Source: Erinaceus europaeus
Taxonomy: Eukaryota; Chordata; Mammalia; Eulipotyphla; Erinaceidae
DNA length: 64,000 bases
Assembly (NCBI RefSeq): GCF_950295315.1
Contig: NC_080181.1
Location: 40,515,375 to 40,579,374 of the forward strand
Direction of reading: 5' to 3'
The notes below the pieces were generated by a model. It saw nothing but the letters and a program-made list of their open reading frames with translations. It made no database searches and had not been told where the DNA came from. Shown here in pieces: positions 44,566 to 53,104 of this stretch (the first letter of the stretch is position 1; every line of letters begins with the position of its first letter). The position numbers were made by a program, and so were the translations under genes.

Positions 44566-45008
44566 AAAAAAAGTTAAGGTAGGAAAAGTAGCCATTGGTC
44601 AAAGCCAAGAAAAAGTTCAGTTCGCATTAGCGCTAACAGAGAAGAGTGTAGGCAGGGACAAGGGGGAGACCCTCTGCTGGAGTACAGGACTCCCCATGCT
44701 GAGGTCCTTCATCAGTGAGATTAAAAAAGAAAAAGAAAAAGAAAATCAGAGCCAAGGTGCATTTGCATTTCAGATTGTAGCCGCTTGAGGGGAGGAGGGC
44801 GGGGAGGTTGGTTACTAACACCCGAGAGCCCCGTTTTAGGGTCCAGGTCGCAAAAAGGGGGTGCCAGGGAGAACCTCCCCTCCCCAAGACCCGGGCGGGG
44901 GCGCGCCCGCAGTGTTTTGGAACCAAACTCTGGCGTCTGGGAATCGAAAGTAAAGGACGCACAAAGTTTGCAGCAACACGGCCGCTCGAGTTTCCCGCTC
45001 AGGGGCCC

Positions 45009-45029
45009 GGGCGGGGCGGGGCGGGGCGG
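45009..45029 (+). promoter_or_regulatory. ATP10A: Cluster of three or four GC boxes (Sp1-type)
   Basis: The pentanucleotide ggggc repeats as gggcggggcggggcggggcg, each overlapping unit containing GGGCGG, the Sp1/KLF core. It lies 185-205 bases upstream of the start codon. Confidence 0.7.
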
Positions 45030-45172
45030 ACGCGGGACAAGGGGGGCACTGTGAGGCCGGGCCCGCCTGCGCCGCCTGGGGTGGGGGGCGGGCCGGAGGG
45101 AGGGCTGACCGGCGTGTCCTGCGTCTGTCCCTCAGGCTGGGAGCCCGTGCAGCCGCGCCCCGGCCGCGGGCG

Positions 45173-45184
45173 ATGATCACCTAA
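45173..45184 (+). promoter_or_regulatory. ATP10A: Minimal upstream open reading frame (Met-Ile-Thr-stop)
   Basis: ATG ATC ACC TAA ends 30 bases before the ATP10A start codon, if the transcript begins upstream of it. The -3 base is G (gcg before ATG), a fair initiation context. Such short leaders can limit translation of the main frame. The effect is inferred. Confidence 0.5.
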
Positions 45185-45214
45185 AAGGCTGGCGCGGCGG
45201 GCGGCGGAGCAGAG

Positions 45215-45675
45215 ATGGAGCGCGAGGCGGCGGCGGCCCCGGAGCCCGGGCCCCGCGGGCGGCGGCGGCGGCGGCGGAGGCGGCGGGAGGGCCGCACGCG
45301 CACGGTGCGCTCCAACCTGCAGCCGCCGCCCGGCGCGGAGGAGCCCCGGGCGGGCGCGGGCAAGGGCGCGCTGCGGCGGCGCTGCGGATGCCCCCCGTAC
45401 GTGGCCGACAACCGGCTCAAGACCACCAAGTACACGCTGCTGTCCTTCCTGCCCAAGAACTTGTTCGAGCAGTTCCACCGCCTGGCCAACGTGTACTTCG
45501 TCTTCATCGCGCTGCTCAACTTCGTGCCGGCGGTGAACGCCTTCCAGCCCGGCCTGGCGCTGGCGCCCGTGCTCTTCATCCTGGCGGTCACGGCCTTCAA
45601 GGACCTGTGGGAGGACTACAGCCGCCACCGCTCGGACCACGAGATCAACCACCTGGGCTGCCTGGTCTTCAGCAG
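45215..45675 (+). CDS. ATP10A: ATP10A exon 1, coding part (phospholipid-transporting ATPase VA)
   Basis: Encodes the first 153 residues plus two bases of the next codon (an Arg codon completed by exon 2). ATP10A is a P4-type ATPase that flips phosphatidylcholine from the outer to the inner leaflet with the CDC50A (TMEM30A) subunit. Visible features are a basic cytosolic tail with nine consecutive Arg (residues 16-24), RTRTVRSNL, the family signature [30 protein letters not shown] leading into membrane helix 1 (about 92-110), helix 2 (about 113-129) and [20 protein letters not shown]. The start ATG has G at -3 and +4. Wording fits ATP10A rather than ATP10B or ATP10D by the MERE...[10 protein letters not shown] opening. 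The phosphorylation and nucleotide domains lie in later exons outside the window. Confidence 0.93.
45260..45290 (+). repeat. ATP10A: (CGG)n trinucleotide run encoding poly-Arg
   Basis: The run ggcggcggcggcggcgg in exon 1 is read in the CGG frame and gives Arg16-Arg24, with one AGG interruption. It looks like a small coding expansion. Confidence 0.75.
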
Positions 45676-45681
45676 GTGAGT
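45676..45681 (+). other. ATP10A: Splice donor of ATP10A exon 1
   Basis: AG|GTGAGTG is a near-consensus donor placed exactly where the protein's homology stops (LVFSR). The reading frame continues past it without family similarity. Confidence 0.9.
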
Positions 45682-45699
45682 GCAAAGGGCTGGACTCCT

Positions 45700-46680
45700 G
45701 GGGTCTCCAAGGGAAAGTGTGCGTGGGGTGTCCCCCAAGAGCAAGCACCCAGGAGCACGCACCCAGGAGCGTATGCCGGCTCCCCCGTTCGACCCGGACT
45801 GGAACCTAGAGATCCCCCAGGGGCTTGCTGCCTGCTCCTCAGCTTGTCCCCACTCAAACAAGCAAAAAGGCAAAGAAACCCCCCCCCACCACCCCTGCCC
45901 TGGGTCCCCCGGCCTGATGTCTGATAACTTTCCTTGACTCTGGCCCAGTATCCTGATGCACAGCTATGTCTTAGGGTGGCAGCTTCCAACAAGTTTTAAG
46001 TAGCTGGCACTGAGGAGGAAAAAAAAAAAAAGGCAGAGGGACAGTGACAGAGTTCCCATCTGTGGGACACAGTCTAGACACAGTCCCCTGCTTGACACTT
46101 GTTATTGTCTTAAAGTCCATCCCGGCTTTCCTGATGGAAAGGCATTGAGGTACTTGGATGGCCTTGTGGGAGGTCATTGGCAAGGAGACTGTTCCTGTGG
46201 GCTCCTCCCTCTCTCTCCCTGGGCCTCTGAGGCTCTATTCTTGTTCTTGGGACTGGGACTGGGACAGGACAGGGTGTCTGTTGTCTCTGTTCCCTTTACA
46301 CTCCCCCACTGAAGAGAGTCACTTTGTGTAGACCATGGTGGATCTGTTACTGGGTCCCTAACACCCAGAGCAAGGCAGCACCATTGATGCAAAGTTGAAC
46401 TGTGGCTTCCTTCCCTTATGATCACCTTGACTCCTGTACTCTGGCTGATGGGGACCTCAGACACAGAGAACTGGAAGTCTTGTTGCATTTCCATCAACAA
46501 CCACTGTGAGGCAACTCCCCAGCGCCTCTTCTTGTGTCCTGGGTGGCAAAATGGGGGTCTGGGGAGAAAGTCTAAGAGTTGCAGGTCACATTTGTTCCTG
46601 TTTCTTCGACTACTTAGATGAAGACCCTGGCTGCCCTTTGCTACCTTTGAGTTGTCTCCCAGTAACACTGGTTGTGCTTC
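45700..46680. other. Intron 1 proximal part, unique
   Basis: About 1 kb without recognised repeats, GC-rich at first. The 178-codon frame through 45388-45924 is an out-of-frame reading of exon 1 running into the intron and is not a gene. Confidence 0.5.
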
Positions 46681-46689
46681 AGACAGATA

Positions 46690-46805
46690 TTCCAAATGAG
46701 TAAGTAGAGAGGCTCAGGGAAGTTAAGTAAGTTGGCTGTGGCCACACAGCGGCTCTGTAGTGGATCTGGAATCTGACCCAGGTCTTCCTGACTCTAGAGT
46801 GTTTC
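46690..46805 (+). repeat. MIR element (ancient SINE)
   Basis: gaggctcagggaagttaagt, gctgtggccacacagcggct, gatctggaatctgacccagg and tcttcctgactctagag follow the MIR core in order. It is shared by all placentals, unlike the hedgehog SINEs around it. Confidence 0.85.
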
Positions 46806-46984
46806 TAGTATGCCCATGCTTGCGTCTCAGATTTATGAAAGAGTCATTGGAGAAGGATGTGAGAAATATTTCCTCAACAATCTTCACCGGACTCACTGGA
46901 ATTGGGCCCAGGAATCTGGGTAATTTGACCAGCACAAAGGTGATGCCTTTATAGTGGCTTCCGTACTTTTTCTCTCTTTTTTTT

Positions 46985-47310
46985 TATTAGTGATTTTAAA
47001 AATTAACAAAACAACAAGGGTGTAATTCCACATCATTTCCACTATCAGAGTTTTGCATCCCCATTGCCTCCACTGGAAACTGCAATAGTTCTCCCAAGGT
47101 CACAGATATGGATTGACTATTATTTCTATAAATGCCCCCCATATATATCTCTTCCATTTTAAGTCACATCTATTACTACTATTACTACTTCTGAATGCCC
47201 TTCCTTTTTTCCTTTTCTCTCTGGGTCCTGATGGAATTGGATTTCAGAGTCCTCTGGTTGTCTTCCCCTAACATTTCTTCCATTCTGGGAGTATGGACCA
47301 AAATTCTCCA
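46985..47310 (-). mobile_element. L1 3' UTR end, antisense, older variant
   Basis: T run 46978-46987, attagtgattttaaaaatta, tcagagttttgcatcccc, ctgggagtatggaccaaaat. It differs from the younger copies in the middle. Confidence 0.7.
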
Positions 47311-47319
47311 GTACTTTTT

Positions 47320-47613
47320 TTTTTATTTTTTTTTTGTAATTTTATTTATTTATCTTCCCTTTTGTTGCCCTTGTTGTCTTTTTGTTGTTGTTGTTGTTGA
47401 TGTCGTCGTTGTTGGATAGGACAGAGAGAAATGGAGAGAGGAGGGGAAGACAGAGAGGAGGAGAGAAAGACAGACACCTGCAGACCTGCTTCACTGCCTG
47501 TGAAGCGACTCTCCTGCAGGTGGGGAGCCGGGGGCTCGAACCGGGATCGTCATGCCGGTCCTTGCGCTTAGCGCCACCTGCGCTTAACCCGCTGCGCTAC
47601 AGCCCGGCTCCCC
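47320..47613 (-). repeat. SINE-A, antisense, full length, low divergence
   Basis: Tail cccttttgttgcccttgttg, body, B-box ctcgaaccgggatc, head ctacagcccggctcccc. It keeps CpGs in the tRNA-like head, so it is young. It interrupts the end of the L1 fragment. Confidence 0.93.
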
Positions 47614-47659
47614 ACTTTTTTTTTTCATGACTCCACAGCTCCCAGTGGCTATATCTATA

Positions 47660-47850
47660 GACCTCCCTTTCTTCCTTCCTCCTTTTCTTTCTTTCTTTCT
47701 TTTTTTTCTTCCTGATACAGGGAGAGAAATAGCAAACCACTACTTCTCCACTTGTGAAGCTTCCCCTCTGCAGGTGATTCCATGTAGTGGCCAGGGGCTC
47801 CAACCTGTCCTGGGTCAACGGTGATATGTAAGCCTCCTCCCACCCCCTCC
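47660..47850 (-). repeat. Decayed SINE, antisense
   Basis: CTTT-rich run, then actacttctccacttgtgaa and aggtgattccatgtagtggc, ggggctccaacctgtcc. The family is uncertain. Confidence 0.5.
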
Positions 47851-48785
47851 CTCCTTGAATTAGGCTGTTTTGCTTGCTTTGAGAGGTGCCCAACAAGTGT
47901 GCCATTCATAGAAAGAACTGTGGGACTTGCTGGCTCCCAGTCACCAGAAACCTGAAGCCAGACAGGAGGGGACACCCCTTACACAGACCATCTCAGTTTT
48001 CTCAGTATGTGACTCCACGTTGCCAGGGGCCTGCCCTCTGCACCATGTAGAACAGTGTCTGCAAACACGCAGTACTTCCTGTGGCCAATGGACCCCTAGC
48101 TCCTCTCAGCTCCTTTTCAGACAGACCTGCATCTTGGAAAATACAGTTTCTTTCAGTTGATGCACTTCTTTTAACCATTATGTCACTGACTCTGCAAACA
48201 GTTGTTACTCTGTAGGGTGATGGAAAGGGAATGCTCTTGCCCTCATAGCCTGTCATGAAAAGGGTGTGGGAGGCTGTGTCTTCCCCTGGGACCACACCCA
48301 GCCAGGTCTTCCTCCCTGTCCTACTGAGTAACTGAACCTGGCTCTCCAGGACTTCTGAAAGCTAGTTTTGTTCTGGGGGGGGGGGGGGGGAGGAAGTGGG
48401 AGGAGACTGGGGACTAAAGGTGCTGTCAGGATTTAGCTTCCCTATGCCTCCATGCTCCCAAGTCAAATTCCTTGGATGCTTTGACAGGGAGGACTGGGTC
48501 TCCTACTTGGGAGGGGCCATGGGCCCAGCTCCCTTAGTGTGAGTGGGCATGAGAAGGGTGGAGGTTGTGTTTGGAGAGGAGACCTCAGGCCCCCACCCCT
48601 ACCCCCACCCACCCCTGCCAGGATCCCCTGGCTTTGCCAACACTCTGCTTTTGCTTAGAAGTCAGGTCATAGTCCTCCAGACCCAGGAAGTCAAGGTGGT
48701 GTTTATAGGACTGGGGTGTGAGCATGTGTGTTTCTGAGCCCTGCTCTGTCTTCTGTGAGTTGAGGGGTATGAGCACCTGTGGTGT
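47851..48785. other. Intron 1, unique sequence with a G run
   Basis: A run of about 15 G lies at 48376-48390. No repeat family or exon recognised. Confidence 0.45.
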
Positions 48786-48789
48786 CATC

Positions 48790-49345
48790 TCAGGTTTCCT
48801 GGCTCCCTGAAGAGTCAGAGCCTGCAAACGCCCATGTCCAGTGGAGAAGCAATTACAGAAGCCAGAACTCCCACCTCCTGTATCCCATAAAGAATTTTGG
48901 CCCATACTCCCAGAGAGGTAAATAATAGAAGAAATTAGCCAGAGGGCTCTGTACTCCCATTCCACTAGTATTCAAAGCGCTGGTCACCAGGACTCTGGTC
49001 ACCATAACTGAAAGGGAAGAGAATCTGGAAAACACCGGAGGAAGCCAGGCACTGCTTTTCTTATCTGAGAGGGAAGAGAGAAGAAAAAAAAAAAAAAGAA
49101 GGAAAAATAACCTAGAAGTTATGATAGATGTAGAGGTGACTTAGAAAGGAAGTGAAGGGAGGACCATTGAAAAATGGGGATATATATTCACATAGCCATA
49201 CATAGAGAGTTATAGAATCAGCCCCTGTCAATGACCTTGGGAGAACTACTGCAGTTTATAGTGGAGGGGATGGGACACAGAAATTTGGTGGTAGGAATGG
49301 TATTGTATTATACCACTGTTGTCTTCAATTTCTATTGAGCTGCTG
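48790..49345 (+). mobile_element. L1 3' UTR, sense, decayed
   Basis: gcccatgtccagtggagaag, caattacagaagccagaact, cccatactcccagagaggta and ggacacagaaatttggtggt match the L1 UTR in order, with extra sequence between. Confidence 0.75.
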
Positions 49346-50055
49346 GCCCTAGCAGGCCCCGGGGACAGAAAGGAGTGTGGAGTGGGGGGAGGCTGGTTTC
49401 CCTCAGAGCTTACTGTGGGGACCTGTGGGCAGGCCATGGGGGGCCCTAGGTAGAGCCCCTCATCCAGGGGTGCCTCCACAGCAGGGCAAAAGTGCCAGGA
49501 ACAGGTAGTCAGACAAAGGGAGTGGTGTGGGGAAGGGGGTCAGAGGCAGTACAGGAGGGTGGTGGTGGTGATGGGGACATGTGACAGACATGCCAACAAG
49601 TCATAATCTGAGGTCACAGACTGAGGTGGGAGCTTCAGTCCCAGAATCTGATGTCAAGACCAGGCAGAGAAACCTAGAAAAGAACCTAGAAAGCACTTGG
49701 TGTCCAGACCAGGTGCCTTCCATGCCCTTAACTGCCACAGAGATAATAGGAAGCACCCGCTGTGGGCTGCAAGGGGCCTTCTGTGTGTGTGCGTGTCGCT
49801 GCCTGGGTCTGTGCTATCCCCTCGGGTGATGGTGGGTCAGAGTGAGGCACTTGAGTTCAGGGAGTGAACTCAACACCTGCTGACTCACACCTGCTCTCTG
49901 GGACACCTTCTGGTGTTTTGCCACAAGACTTGCACCCACCACCTGCCTTTGCACACATGGTATTTATGTGACCCTGTCTTCAGGCTCCTCTCAATGAAAT
50001 CACTCTATTAAAATGCAGTCTCTCTCTAGGGCTGGGTGATGTCACTCCTGGTAGA
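49346..50055. other. Intron 1, unique sequence
   Basis: No repeat family or exon recognised in about 700 bases. Confidence 0.45.
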
Positions 50056-50059
50056 CTAT

Positions 50060-50420
50060 TACCAGGTGAGGTCAGGCTAAGGTGTACCCAGTTAAGCACA
50101 TACATTACTGTGTGCAAAGACCCAGGTTCAAGTCCCTGGTTCCCACCTGCTGGTGGAAGGCTTCACAAGCAGTGTCTCTTTTTCTCTGCCTCTCCTTATC
50201 TCCCTGTTTCCTCTCAACTCCCGTCTTTCTTTATCCAGTAAGTAAATAATCTGACACTGTAAGATAGGTGTATATATCTTCATGCACAAGGACCCAGCTT
50301 CAAGCCCCTGGCCTTTATATGTATGAGGGGAAGGGAAACTTCATGAGTGGTGGAAGAGTGTTGCAGGTGTCTTTCTTTTTGTCTCTTTTTCTGCTTCTCT
50401 GTCTCTCCGCTTCCTTTTAA
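50060..50420 (+). repeat. Two SINE-B copies, sense, second lacks its head
   Basis: 50060-50255: gctaaggtgtacccagttaa, aggttcaagtccctgg, tccagtaagtaaata. 50280-50420: cttcatgcacaaggaccc, cttcaagcccctggcc and the body. Confidence 0.75.
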
Positions 50421-50424
50421 AAAA

Positions 50425-50765
50425 TTTTTTTTTAGTATCTTTATTTATTTATTGAACAGAGATAGCCAGAAATTGAGAGGAAGGGGGAGATAGAGAGGGT
50501 GAGAGACAGAGAGATACCTACAGCACTACTTCACCACTTGTGAAACTTTCCCCCTGCAGGTGGGGACCAGGGGCTTGAACCTGGGTCCTTGCGCACTGTA
50601 ACATGTGTGCTCAGCCAAGTGTGCCACCACCTGGTCCCCTTTTTATTTTTTTTAACTTAAAAAAAATTTTTATATTTATTTACTTATTTTCCGTTTTGTT
50701 TTTTATTGTTGTTATAGTTATCATTGTTGTTATTTATGTCATTGTTAGATTGGACAGAGAGCCTT
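50425..50765 (-). repeat. SINE-B then SINE-A tail fragment, both antisense
   Basis: 50425-50640 is a full SINE-B (gaccaggggcttgaacctgg, head aagtgtgccaccacctggtc). 50645-50765 holds only the SINE-A tail (ttgttattgttgttatagtt to gattggacagagag). The rest of that SINE is missing. Confidence 0.82.
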
Positions 50766-51179
50766 GCCCAGCAGGACAATGACCTCTGGTCAGTCAGACT
50801 ACCTGTTAGCTAAACTTAGGCCTCTTTGGTGGTGGCAAAGGGGCCTGAAGAAGACACCTCCCTCCAGCCCTGGGTGGGAAGAAAGAGGCACTGGAGTCCA
50901 GAGTCCTGCCTGCTACAGCATGGGGTTGTCCGGACCTCAGATCTGTCGAGGGATAGGGAGGACTTGAACTTTAAGCTAGCTGACAAGTATCAATGATCAT
51001 CATGGACTATCTTGCTGGGAACAAGGTCTGTACCACCATGAGCTAGGCTGACAGGACACAAGTTACTACAGAGCTCCAGACTTTGGGGCCAAGTGAGAAC
51101 TACCTCACCTGATGGGGTGCCTGCCTTGAATGCATATGGCCTGAGGTTGAGCCCCTGCACCATGTCAGAGCCACAGCAT
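50766..51179. other. Intron 1, unique sequence
   Basis: Unassigned sequence following an abrupt SINE truncation. 51110-51190 may be a SINE-E scrap (tgcctgccttgaatgcatat, gttgagcccctgcacc). Confidence 0.4.
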
Positions 51180-51505
51180 TGGAGAAACTCCCTCCTCCTC
51201 TCCTTCCTTCTCCTCCTCCCTCCTTCTCTCCCTCCTCCTCTCCGTCCTCCTATTCCTCTCCTTCTTCCTCTTCCATTCTCCTTTTCCCACTCCCTCCTCC
51301 TCTCCCTCCTCTTCTCTCTCCTCTCTCTTCCTCCTCTCTCTCTCTACCTCCGCCTCTCACTCTTCCTCCTCCTCTCCCTCCTCTCTCTCTCCTACCTCCT
51401 CTTCTTCTCCCTCCTTTCTCTCACCCTCATCCTCTCCCTCTCCCTCCTCGTCTCCCTCATCTACTCCCCTCCCCCCCTCCTTCTCCCTTTCTTTCTCTGA
51501 AATAA
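51180..51505. repeat. Pyrimidine-rich (CTCCTC) tract
   Basis: About 320 bases almost entirely C/T on +. The Leu/Ser/Pro frames over it are artefacts of composition. Confidence 0.92.
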
Positions 51506-51872
51506 AATGAAAAAGTAGGCCTAGAAGAGGTGACCTCACAGACGCATAAAGCAAGGAAACAAACAGCTTTCCTTTATTCTCACAAATGGAGTGAATCTGC
51601 CTTAGGTCTGTACTCTGGGGTTGGGGGTGAGGGAAGGAACCCTCCATAGCAGCCCCCCACCTTCCCCATATACACCTGCTTCCTCATTTTTTACATCTAT
51701 ATTAGCACTGCCAGGGCCTTGTATATGTGAATTTTCACAACCCACAGAGAGCTTCCTGAGGCTCTTCCATAGGGTCTGATGGGAACAGTGAATTCGCTAC
51801 ATGGAACCTCCCAATGTGACCATGCTTTGAATCTTCCTGACTCAGAACTTGGATTTGGATTCTTGGTGGGGA

Positions 51873-51912
<40 letters not shown>

Positions 51913-52314
51913 TGGTTGTGCTGGTGGTGGTGGGTGTTCATGTTGGTTTTGGAGCTTGCTAGCATTTCTGCCTCTTTCTTTTGATTCTCATTTAATTTTC
52001 CCAGATCTTCGGGGATTATCTGTCCAACCCCATCTGCCCTAGACTTTGTGATTTATTATTTTTTTCAGACGCTTCAGACATGAGAAGCAGCAAAGTCCTC
52101 CCTTTGTTTTCTGTTCCTTTATCTTGTCTCCTCTCACCTTCTTCCCTTCCTGAGCAACGTCCCTTTCCTCTCTGGCAGCCAAAACCCCTTCCCCCTGAAA
52201 GGCAAAGCAACTTTTATTATTATTATTTGGAGTAAATGCTTGAAACTTGTTGGGATATGGGCATGAAACTCAAGGGACAATGCAAGTCCTCTTTAAGCAG
52301 AGACAGCCTTGGGG
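51506..52314. other. Intron 1, unique, with (GT)n
   Basis: A GT dinucleotide run lies at 51878-51911. Otherwise unassigned. Confidence 0.55.
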
Positions 52315-52495
52315 CTGGGTGGTGGTGCACCTGGTTGAGCTCATGTTACAATGTGAGTTCGAGTCCTGGGTCCCCACCTGCAGTGGGAAAGCTTTGCAAG
52401 TGTTGTCTCTTTGTCTCTGTCCCTCTCTACCTCCCCCTTCCCTCTGAATTTCTGGCTGTCTCTATTCCAATAAATAAAGCTTACAAATTTTTTAA
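52315..52495 (+). repeat. SINE-B, sense
   Basis: ggggctgggtggtggtgcac, gagttcgagtcctggg, gctgtctctattccaataaa. Confidence 0.9.
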
Positions 52496-52509
52496 AAAGA
52501 GACATTCCC

Positions 52510-52785
52510 GGGAGTCGGGCTGTAGCGCAGCGGGTTAAGCGCAGGTGGCGCAAAGCACAAGGACCGGCATAAGGATCCCATTTCGAACCCCGGCTCCCCA
52601 CCTGCAGGGGAGTCGCTTCACAAGTGGTGAAGTAGGTCTGCAGGTGTCTATCTTTCTCTCCCCCTCTCTGTCTTCCCCTCCTCTCTCCGTTTCTCTCTGT
52701 CCTATCCAAGGACGACAACAACAATAAAACAACAAGGGCAACAAAAGGGAATAAATAAATAAAATATTTAAAAAAAAAGAAAAAA
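52510..52785 (+). repeat. SINE-A, sense, full length, low divergence
   Basis: gggagtcgggctgtagcgca (52511-52530), intact A-box-like and B-box regions, tail ending ataaaatatttaaa plus A runs. Flanks share aagagacattccc/aagaaacatcccc. The best preserved SINE-A here. Confidence 0.94.
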
Positions 52786-52909
52786 AAAAGAAACATCCCC
52801 TTTAAAAAAAAAATGCAGGGATGGTCTCCTACAAGGCTGTGGATAGATACTTGAGGAATACAAGTATTAAATTATGTTGCCCTTCTCATGACTTTTTATT
52901 ATTCTGATT

Positions 52910-53040
52910 TTTTGTTTAACAAAGCACACTGCTCACCTCTGGATTATGGTGGTACAGGGTATTGTACCTGGGACTTCAAAGCCTCAGACATAGGAATTTT
53001 TTATATAATCATTATGCTTTCTTACCTGCTTCCTATCTCA
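52910..53040 (-). repeat. SINE-C, antisense
   Basis: cacactgctcacctctggat, gtggtacagggtattgtacc, ataatcattatgctttctta. Confidence 0.8.
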
Positions 53041-53104
53041 CAACTCTTGAAAGTGGAATTTCTTTTTAATTGCTTTTCTATCAAGTAATATTGGGCTCTG
53101 GGAA

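Larger units (their letters stand above)
44880..45690 (+). promoter_or_regulatory. ATP10A: CpG island and promoter region of ATP10A
   Basis: CpG density rises abruptly at about 44885 and continues through the coding part of exon 1 to about 45680, while neighbouring DNA is CpG-poor. No TATA box is obvious, which fits a CpG-island promoter. The start site is probably 45030-45170, downstream of the GC-box cluster, but cannot be placed exactly. In human and mouse ATP10A has been studied for imprinted expression, so the methylation state of this island would matter. Nothing in the sequence shows imprinting. Confidence 0.8.

Noticed and set aside
45131..45136. Splice acceptor (ctgtccctcag) implying an upstream noncoding exon of ATP10A
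   Set aside because: The pyrimidine tract is short and no donor could be identified upstream. It lies inside the CpG island where transcription probably starts.
44999..45748. 249-codon open frame on the minus strand across ATP10A exon 1
   Set aside because: Complement of a CpG island with few stop codons. The + strand has the genuine conserved frame with a splice donor.
45388..45924. 178-codon + frame overlapping exon 1
   Set aside because: Out-of-frame reading of the ATP10A exon that runs through the splice donor into the intron.
52510..52600. tRNA gene, because of A-box and B-box wording
   Set aside because: It is the tRNA-derived head of SINE-A, followed by the SINE body and A tail, with target duplications. 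No tRNA acceptor stem closes it.
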